A DNA stretch of 64,000 bases from Bacteroides sp. ET71 (lineage in GTDB: Bacteria; Bacteroidota; Bacteroidia; Bacteroidales; Bacteroidaceae): NCBI RefSeq assembly GCF_023336905.1, contig NZ_JAMBLS010000016.1, positions 1 through 64,000 of the forward strand, written 5' to 3'. This document shows positions 24,736-31,155 of this stretch, in pieces. Each line of letters starts with the position of its first letter. Within the stretch, counting starts at the first letter, position 1. The translations under genes and the position numbers were made by a program. The notes under the pieces are model-generated. The model was not told where the DNA came from. It ran no database searches and saw nothing but the letters and a program-made list of their open reading frames with translations.

Positions 24736-27597
24736 TTACAACAACCTGTCCGGCGTCGCTGCCAACGTCACACGGTTCAGCCGGGCCATGTCTTCCAGCG
24801 TGGCGCCGTTGGCCGACTGCAGGTAGAAGTCCGACTCGGGCAGGAGGATGTATGCCCACTCACGCTCCAGGCGGTCAGCGGGCGGCAACGTGTTTATCTT
24901 GGCACACCAGGCTGCGGCGGCCTGTTGCTTGCAGCGGACGTTGGGGTCCCTCACCCGGTCGTCGGCCTTGGTCTCCACGACGTAGATATGCGTGGCCGTG
25001 CACACCAGGAAGTCCGGATGATAGGAAGCCAACAGTCCGTCCGTCTGCCGCACGTAGTACAGGCTGGCAAAGGCGTGCTGGCTCTCGCTGATTTTCTGAA
25101 AACGCTCCACGCAGGCATCCCGATCCAAAAACTCCATGAAAGCTTTCTCCAGCCCGCCCCCGTGCGAGGGATAGCCCAGCCGTTCGTAAATGACTTTCTG
25201 CAACTCCATGGAATAATTCTCGCGGACGCACAGTGTGGGGACAGACGAGAACCATGTCTTCTCCACCACCGCCTCACTGCACTCCACGTTCTCCTGCATC
25301 CGGTGGATGGCCACGCTCATTTCCTTGACAATATGCTGCGTGACGAGGCCGTTCTTGGAGAGCAGAATCTTCCAGTCATTATCTTGGAAGGGGTCGAACG
25401 TCCGGCCGAACAGGCGGGTACGGATATACAGGTCCAGCAGGCGCACGATGTCTGCCTGGTTAATCTGGATGGCAGGCATGGGTTGCCGGCCTCGTTTACC
25501 CACCCGGTCCATGCGGGTAGTGACGGTCCGCAACAGCTTCTGCAAGTAGTCGTTGTAGGAACGGGCGCTGAAAAGGTCGGCCTTCACCTCGTACTTGCCG
25601 AAGCGGGTCTCTGTCATCACGGCTTCGGACAGAAAGGTCTCGCCTTTCGTAGCCAGGTGCTCGCGCAGGTAGTCCAGCGTGAAGGCGGTGAAGGGAGCCA
25701 GCGTGCGGACGTCAATCTGTGCGGGCGTGATTTCCTCCTCGGCATCGCGGACCACCGTGGGCCAAAAGAAGTCGTACTCCTCGTAATCCGGCTTCAGCCC
25801 GACACGCATCAGGTCGCCCGTGGCGTTGGTGCTGCCGGCTTCTCCGGTATCCTCGGCGGCCAGGCCCTCGGCCATCAGGTCTTTGTAGAACTGCTCGAAG
25901 GCCGGGTGCTCTATGATGGAGAGCATGTCCAGGTAGGACTTGGGCTGCTGCCGTTTCACCAGCACCAGGCGGCGGTTTTCCTCTTTCTCCTCTCGGTATT
26001 GAGGCTCACGCCACATCAGGCGCAGGCCGCGGCCCACGGTCTGCTCCAGCAGGATGGGTGCCTGCGACGAACGCAGGGGGACAATGACGCAGATGTTGTT
26101 CACATCGAAGCCTTCGCGCAGCATTAGCACGGACACGATGACACGGGGTGTGGCATAGCGGTCCACATTGAACAGCCGTTCGCGCACGCGCTGCCACTCG
26201 GCTTCGCCCAATACGCCCTTGCGGTTGCTGTCGATGCGGAGAACCTCTTCTTCCGCCAGTCCCTCCCCGCGCAGGAACTGTTCTACGTAGGTGGTCACCA
26301 GGGTGTCCTCGCACATCACCAGCATCTTCGGATGCTTCGATGCGTCTATCCTCAGGAACCCTTCCTCCAGGAGTCGCAGTTTCTCCAGCCCGGCGCGCAA
26401 CATCAGCCGCTGTCCGTCGCTCAGCTCCATGACCTGTCCCCGCTCATCGCGCACGGCCCGGAAATCCAGGTGCTCCAGTTCGGTCAGTTCCTGGCGCTTG
26501 TCCAGTAGCAGGGTCTTCACCAAACCTTGGCGCATGGCGGTGGAGAGGTCAAAATCTGAGACGATGTGGGGGAAGTACAGCTTGGCCGATTTCGCCATCG
26601 TGCCCACCGTGTCGTAGGGTGTGGCCGAGAAATCCAGTTGCAGGAAGCGTCCCTGCTTGCTGCGGGCGATGTGGCTCAGGCCCTTCTGCCATTCCACCTC
26701 CACAATCTCGCCCGCCTTCTTGTGCTCGTGGATGTGGTGCGCCTCGTCGTTGATGACCATCAGTTCGGGCAGTGCAGCCAGGTAGTCCACCACGTCGCCG
26801 CGCAGGAAGCGGCGGTCCAGGGTATCGAGGACGTTGCCCGCACTGGTGCCGGGGCGCACGGGAAAGAGGCTCGTCACCACATCTTCTTCCTCCTCCTCTT
26901 TCTCCGCCAGGAAGATGTGCCAGTTGGTCAGGGCTATCAGTCCGTCGCCCGTCACCTTGCGGCCTATGTTGTCCTTGTCCGCCGTGTTGGTCTCAATGAA
27001 GCTGAACGCCTCCTCGCGATAGGCTGGCGGCAGAAAGAGTTCCGCGTTGCGGTGGAAGTCGTTGGTCTGCACATCGCGTTCAGCCGTGCCGGGACGCAAG
27101 CGGCCGCAGTAAGCATCGAGCAGGCGGTCGTAGACAATGAGCCCCGGGGCCACCACCAGAAAATGGCGGGTGTAGCGGCCCGAGGGAGTCTCTTCGCGGC
27201 GGGCATTGAGAAACTGCCACAGCATCAGGGCGTGCATCACCCAAGTTTTGCCTGTGCCGGTGGCCATCTTCACGGCATATTTGGGGAAGCTGTACTTCTC
27301 CTGCGCCAGTGTGCCCAAGTCGGCTTCGGGCAACAGGTCCGGTGCCACTTGTTCGTAGACATCAAGCACGGTCTGCACGTGCAGCACCTCGTGCAGATAG
27401 ATAATATTCAGGATGGACTGCCGCTGTCCTTCGTGGAAATTGCAGGGACGCTCGTCCACATAGGGTTCGGTAAACCAATAACGCAGGAGGTCGGCCGTCA
27501 CAGACGTTACTGCTTCCAGCATCGAGCTGTCGGCCCAGGCCGTCTGTACCTGTTCGTTCAGGCGGCGGGCCAGTTCAAGGGAAATATCTGGTTTCAT
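24736..27597 (-). CDS. res: Type III restriction endonuclease subunit (Res)
   Basis: A 953-residue SF2 helicase-nuclease. Walker A is MATGTGKTWVMHALMLWQF (about residue 113), the DEAH-like box VINDEAHHIHEH (about 285), motif III LDFSATPYD, and motif VI QTVGRGLRL. Near residues 862-876 PDFLV…VVETK is a PD-(D/E)XK cleavage motif. In type III systems two facing unmethylated asymmetric sites are needed for cleavage, which Res carries out with Mod. The gene is transcribed after mod, with a 224-bp spacer filled by a palindrome. Converges on the AraC gene, 34 bp apart. Confidence 0.93.
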   Translation of the reverse strand: MKPDISLELARRLNEQVQTAWADSSMLEAVTSVTADLLRYWFTEPYVDERPCNFHEGQRQSILNIIYLHEVLHVQTVLDVYEQVAPDLLPEADLGTLAQEKYSFPKYAVKMATGTGKTWVMHALMLWQFLNARREETPSGRYTRHFLVVAPGLIVYDRLLDAYCGRLRPGTAERDVQTNDFHRNAELFLPPAYREEAFSFIETNTADKDNIGRKVTGDGLIALTNWHIFLAEKEEEEEDVVTSLFPVRPGTSAGNVLDTLDRRFLRGDVVDYLAALPELMVINDEAHHIHEHKKAGEIVEVEWQKGLSHIARSKQGRFLQLDFSATPYDTVGTMAKSAKLYFPHIVSDFDLSTAMRQGLVKTLLLDKRQELTELEHLDFRAVRDERGQVMELSDGQRLMLRAGLEKLRLLEEGFLRIDASKHPKMLVMCEDTLVTTYVEQFLRGEGLAEEEVLRIDSNRKGVLGEAEWQRVRERLFNVDRYATPRVIVSVLMLREGFDVNNICVIVPLRSSQAPILLEQTVGRGLRLMWREPQYREEKEENRRLVLVKRQQPKSYLDMLSIIEHPAFEQFYKDLMAEGLAAEDTGEAGSTNATGDLMRVGLKPDYEEYDFFWPTVVRDAEEEITPAQIDVRTLAPFTAFTLDYLREHLATKGETFLSEAVMTETRFGKYEVKADLFSARSYNDYLQKLLRTVTTRMDRVGKRGRQPMPAIQINQADIVRLLDLYIRTRLFGRTFDPFQDNDWKILLSKNGLVTQHIVKEMSVAIHRMQENVECSEAVVEKTWFSSVPTLCVRENYSMELQKVIYERLGYPSHGGGLEKAFMEFLDRDACVERFQKISESQHAFASLYYVRQTDGLLASYHPDFLVCTATHIYVVETKADDRVRDPNVRCKQQAAAAWCAKINTLPPADRLEREWAYILLPESDFYLQSANGATLEDMARLNRVTLAATPDRLL

Positions 27598-27626
27598 ATG
27601 TTAAGTTATTGAGCAAACTGGAATTT

Positions 27627-27811
27627 GAACCACAGATGATACAGATATGGCACAGATGGACACAGATGTATTTGTCACCCCGAGCGTAGTCGAGGGGGCT
27701 CACATAAGGCTTCCTCATACGTTACGTGAGATGTCTCGACAAGCTCGACATGACAGATTCTATTAATAAATCAGTGCAAATCTGTTCTATCTGTGTCATC
27801 TGTGGTCAATC
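27627..27811. repeat. Three-level nested palindrome between mod and res
   Basis: Outer arms ACCACAGATGATACAGAT (27629-27646) and its near-complement at 27789-27806 (one mismatch); middle arms TGTCACCCCGAGC (27673-27685) with GCTCGACATGACA (27743-27755); inner arms CTCACATAA (27699-27707) with TTACGTGAG (27722-27730). It fills most of the 224-bp spacer of the R-M operon, so it may act as an mRNA processing or attenuation structure. Same family as the elements at 30068, 30895 and 33812. Confidence 0.8.
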
Positions 27812-27821
27812 CACTAAATTA

Positions 27822-29750
27822 TCATTTCATCGTTTCCACCACCATGCTTTCAAATCCGAACACGTCCACCGCCTTGACGCACACTGTACGTCCGGCTCGA
27901 CGGGGCACACGGAGCACGGCCGTATAGACGCAGTGCAGCGGGTCGCGGTCGTTGGCGGTGTTCTCGCGGTAGTCCTGCCAGCGGCTACGGAAGGTGATGC
28001 CGTCATAGTCGGGGTCGATGCTCCAGTATTCGATGAGGGCCAGCGGGTCGCGGTCGATGACCTGTTGCAACTTCTCCTTGTCGCGGTCGTCCAGGGGGAT
28101 ATTGTCCGGCGAGAGGAGGACGTAGTTGTCCAGTTCCACCACCAGGTTGTCCTCGTCCTCCGAGGCGGGCAGCACCTTCATGGGGCGGCAGGTGAGGTAT
28201 TGCAGGGTGCTGAAGCGCACCGACTTGTCGTCCACCAGCTTCTTCAGGCCTTTCTTGGCAAGTTTGTCCAGGAGGTCGGGCGGGATGACCAGCACTTCTA
28301 CCGCACCCTCGTAGCGGCGGATGGCCTCGCTGATGTCGAAGGCGAAGTTCCAGCCCAGCACCACCACCTTGGCCCAACCGCCTCCCAGCAGGGTCTGGCG
28401 TGCCTCGTACGCACGGCGCAGGGTAGCGGTGCCTGTCAGTTTGTTGGGGCTGTCCACCAGCACCAGGGTGCGCGTGGACTTCAGGTAGCCCCAGTTGCGG
28501 TCGTTGAGTTGCTCTTCGGTGAAAGGGATGGCGCCGTACAACTGCATCACAATGCGGCTCAGGTCGCCCACTTTCTTCACCAACTTGCTGCTGCTGAAGG
28601 CTTCCTTCTGATAGTCGCCAATGCCTTGGTAGAGGAAGGGCTTTACGCCTTGGTCGATGAAACGCTTGCGCATGATGAGGGAAGCAGGCTTGCCGATGTC
28701 GCAGGTTATCCAGCGACGACCCAGACGTTCGGCCACGGCGGCCGTGGTGCCGCTCCCACCAAAGAAGTCGCAGACAAGGTCGCCTTCGTTGCTGCTGGCT
28801 TTGATGATGCGTTCGAGGAGGGCTTCGGGCTTTTGGGTGGCATAACCCCTTCTCTGTGGATCCTTTTGTTGAATATGATTAATGTCAAACCATACATCTG
28901 GCAATAAAACTGGTTCATCATCATAATAACGATATATTTTCCCAGCAGACTTTATAGTCCTATATATGCGACCATCTTCATCTATTTCTTTTTTAAGATT
29001 ATTCCACTTATCTACAAGTGTTCCACAAGCTTGGCATCTATTACGCGGGAATGTGGCATCTTTATCATTAAAACAAGTATTCTGTCCTCTTTTATAAAAA
29101 TAAAGAATATCATGTTTTCTTGCGAAACAACTCATAGGTATTCCCCCACTTTGATAATGCCAAACTATTTCATTCATTAGATTAGCTTTTCCAAATATAT
29201 CATCCATCAAAATCTTTACATACGCCCCCACGTGCCAATCAATATGTACATAAATACTTCCCTTCTCCGAAAGCAATTCCCTCATCAATAACAGCCGTGG
29301 ATACATCATCCTCAGATAAGACACCGTTCCGTCCTTCCAAGTATCACTATATGCAGCCTGCTCCAGCACCGTTGGCTTCTGCTCAATCTCTACACCGGGT
29401 AGATTAATCTTTGTCCGATAATCCGCCTTGCTGTCAAAAGGTGGGTCAATGTAAATAAGGTCCACCTTGCCCCGGAACGATGGAAGCCCCGTAGCCTCAT
29501 CACCTACTAACAAGGCCTGCATGGTCAGCAGATTCTCCCCGTAAATCAAGCGGTTCATCCACTGCCCGCGAAGAGAAAATTGTGGCAATTCGCCCCGCCA
29601 AAGTCCGGATATATCTTTGGAGGGCAAGACGAGTTCATTGGTTTGCAGCCCGATGCGCGTACCACTGTTGATACGCTCCAGGAGTTGCTGAGCTTCCCGT
29701 CTGCCCTCGGCTGCTATTTTGGGCAGTTCTTCAAGTAGTGACTTTGGCAT
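27822..29750 (-). CDS. mod: Type III DNA methyltransferase subunit (Mod)
   Basis: A 642-residue adenine-N6 methyltransferase. [12 protein letters not shown] (DPPF at about 102-105) is catalytic motif IV and [13 protein letters not shown] (about 325-336) the SAM-binding motif I, giving the beta-class order. Between them lies the target-recognition domain with CQAC (239-242), a possible half of a metal site. Nucleotides about 28853-29260 (residues 163-300) are strikingly AT-rich against GC-rich flanks, the signature of TRD exchange. The start ATG at 29750 lies close downstream of a structured leader. Mod gives sequence specificity and protects host DNA; Res follows in the operon. Confidence 0.93.
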   Translation of the reverse strand: MPKSLLEELPKIAAEGRREAQQLLERINSGTRIGLQTNELVLPSKDISGLWRGELPQFSLRGQWMNRLIYGENLLTMQALLVGDEATGLPSFRGKVDLIYIDPPFDSKADYRTKINLPGVEIEQKPTVLEQAAYSDTWKDGTVSYLRMMYPRLLLMRELLSEKGSIYVHIDWHVGAYVKILMDDIFGKANLMNEIVWHYQSGGIPMSCFARKHDILYFYKRGQNTCFNDKDATFPRNRCQACGTLVDKWNNLKKEIDEDGRIYRTIKSAGKIYRYYDDEPVLLPDVWFDINHIQQKDPQRRGYATQKPEALLERIIKASSNEGDLVCDFFGGSGTTAAVAERLGRRWITCDIGKPASLIMRKRFIDQGVKPFLYQGIGDYQKEAFSSSKLVKKVGDLSRIVMQLYGAIPFTEEQLNDRNWGYLKSTRTLVLVDSPNKLTGTATLRRAYEARQTLLGGGWAKVVVLGWNFAFDISEAIRRYEGAVEVLVIPPDLLDKLAKKGLKKLVDDKSVRFSTLQYLTCRPMKVLPASEDEDNLVVELDNYVLLSPDNIPLDDRDKEKLQQVIDRDPLALIEYWSIDPDYDGITFRSRWQDYRENTANDRDPLHCVYTAVLRVPRRAGRTVCVKAVDVFGFESMVVETMK

Positions 29751-29801
29751 AAGTTATAGCTATTTGCGCAATGCTACTCTCTATTTTTTCTCAGGAGACA
29801 C

Positions 29802-29939
29802 AAAAAAACGCGAGCCTTAACTTGCTCACGTTGTGGTCCTGAGAAAACCATTAAGAGTACAAGTTATGCCCGCGCTATGCGCAGACATCTACAACTTGTT
29901 CAACTCTTAATATTTGAAATTTCTCAGGTTTCAACGTGA
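29802..29939 (-). ncRNA. Rod-like RNA with overlapping terminator upstream of mod
   Basis: On the minus strand five nested stems can form: TCACGTTG/CAACGTGA (29939-29932 with 29833-29826), CCTGAGAAA/TTTCTCAGG (29928-29920 with 29846-29838), ATTAAGAGT/ACTCTTAAT (29911-29903 with 29858-29850), ACAAGTT/AACTTGT (29899-29893 with 29865-29859) and ATGTCTGCGC/GCGCGGGCAT (29888-29879 with 29875-29866) with a 3-nt loop. Next comes CGTGAGC, an 8-nt loop, GCTCGCG and seven T (29830-29802), a terminator hairpin. CGTGA is shared by the rod's closing arm and the terminator, so the two structures exclude each other. TTTCTCAGG can also pair with a second CCTGAGAAA at 29795-29787. This looks like a regulated leader; a free small RNA (a 6S-like shape) or a DNA palindrome are alternatives. 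Confidence 0.6.
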
Positions 29940-30013
29940 TAGAACAAATAGCAAATGCTAATTAGTAATCCAATAAAATGAAAACCGCCGCCACTGCAGC
30001 CTTGTTTTCGGGC

Positions 30014-30042
30014 GTAAAGATACGGAATAAAGTCTTTATTCC
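30014..30042 (-). promoter_or_regulatory. Possible mod promoter with palindromic operator
   Basis: Minus-strand TATCTTTA (30021-30014) is one base off TAnnTTTG and could start the mod leader, about 260 nt before the ATG. A perfect 9-bp inverted repeat GGAATAAAG T CTTTATTCC (30024-30042) lies directly upstream of it. This is an inferred promoter-operator pair. Confidence 0.35.
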
Positions 30043-30067
30043 CATACTCCGCCGCGTTAATTTTTAG

Positions 30068-30195
30068 CGCTTAAAATTCATTTTCCCTGTCACCCCGAGC
30101 CATAGTCGAGGGGCCTCACATACGGCCTACCCATGACAAATACAGTTTAAGGAATCTGTGCAAACCAGTCCCGGCTGTGCCATCTGTGGTTAATC
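30068..30195. repeat. Mosaic REP-like element upstream of mod
   Basis: AAAATTCATTTTCCCTGTCACCCCGAG… followed by a shortened hairpin and CCATCTGTGGTTAATCCC, repeating in the same order as the right half of the 27627-27811 element. Apart from the repeats described here, the region 29940-30760 shows no gene I can support. Confidence 0.6.
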
Positions 30196-30496
30196 CCGAT
30201 ACCTTATTGCTTATTCTGGTTACTTACTTATACAAATACGTTGCCCCGGATGACTGTGTGTCTGCACTACTTTGCAAGTATAATTATTTTACCAAATATA
30301 AAACAGCATGACTTACCTCCTTCTGAACCTGTGTGCAAACGCCAAACACTCCAAACAAGCTGTAAAGCGGATAAACCCCGGAGTCCATACGAGCATGCGG
30401 ATTCTCTTCCATAATCAGTATATTATATTAATTGCCAACGATTTACAATAATTTCCACGGGAAAGAATTTTCCTATATCTCTTAAGCAACCTGTAT

Positions 30497-30562
30497 GCTA
30501 TCCCTTCGCTATTCCTTCGCTATTCCTTCGCTATCCCTTCGCTATCCCTTCGCTATTTCTTC
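30497..30562. repeat. 11-bp tandem repeat, six units
   Basis: Six contiguous units of GCTATYCCTTC (30497, 30508, 30519, 30530, 30541) and a last GCTATTTCTTC (30552). It is a C/T-rich track on the plus strand in a gene-free stretch. Confidence 0.9.
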
Positions 30563-30748
30563 GATTTAGCAGCGGAGGAATAGCAATGATGCAGCAGTGT
30601 GCAATAAAAATTCGATGATACATGTATCGACAAAATATAAATATTTTTCTATGCAAATCCGCCCACATGCAGCGTATATGGCAAAAAGGGGAATTTATGG
30701 CGTACAAATAACATAAACCAAGTTTCAACATCTACCTATAAACATTAT

Positions 30749-30890
30749 CCATAATCTTGTAACCCCCGTTGTCAACTATGCCGCCGCTACGGCGCTGGTG
30801 GAGTATGACCCGTCACAGACCTCTCCCGAAGCCCTGCAACACGCGGTGCAGGAGGCCGGCTATGACCTCGTCATCATCGCCTTCATCCTG
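30749..30890 (+). pseudogene. Doubly deleted copA remnant
   Basis: This sequence matches the copA gene about 500 bp to its right. CCATAATCTTGTAAC corresponds to 31079-31093; then a jump to 31270-31374 (HMA second half; 6 differences in about 100 bp, all synonymous third-position changes); then a jump to 31742-31763 (TM segment VIIAFILL). About 170 and 370 bp are missing. A palindromic element (30895-30975) follows directly, ending the similarity. It cannot encode a working ATPase. The synonymous-only divergence suggests it came from a copA that was under selection. Confidence 0.85.
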
Positions 30891-30894
30891 CTCT

Positions 30895-30975
30895 CTGTCA
30901 TGTTGAGCGAAGTCGAAACATCTCCCGAATACTCTCGGCACACAGTGAGATCCTTCACTTCGTTCAGGATGACAG
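30895..30975. repeat. Palindromic element upstream of copA
   Basis: CTGTCATGTTGAGCGAAGT (30895-30913) pairs with ACTTCGTTCAGGATGACAG (30957-30975) with three mismatches. Same family as the elements around res/mod and at 33812. Confidence 0.75.
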
Positions 30976-31114
30976 CGACAATGAAAATTCAAACAGACTC
31001 TAAATATAAACGACTACTTTATGAAATCCTACTTAGCATAACAGAGAGTGTGGCAATCCGGAATTCCATAAATCTCATCCATAATCTTGTAACATCCGTT
31101 CCGCCTTTCCTCCT

Positions 31115-31122
31115 TACCTTTG
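31115..31122 (+). promoter_or_regulatory. -7 element of copA
   Basis: TACCTTTG (TAnnTTTG) 33 bp before the copA ATG. No clear -33 at usual spacing; an activator such as the AraC-HMA regulator may be required, which is inference. Confidence 0.45.
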
Positions 31123-31155
31123 CCCCCGAAAAGAAAAAAGGAAGGAACAATACGT

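Noticed and set aside
24649-26127. A 492-codon open frame opposite res
   Set aside because: res shows helicase and nuclease motifs along its length; the opposite frame shows none.
27726-28907. A 393-codon plus-strand open frame opposite mod
   Set aside because: It starts inside the spacer palindrome and covers the C-terminal half of mod without any motif.
30448-30466. Possible parS site (TTTCCACGGGAAAG)
   Set aside because: It differs from the usual parS dyad at its centre and lies 26 kb from parAB; no second copy was seen.
30531-30731. A 66-codon minus-strand open frame
   Set aside because: Part of it is the 11-bp repeat, and no ribosome-binding site or motif is visible.
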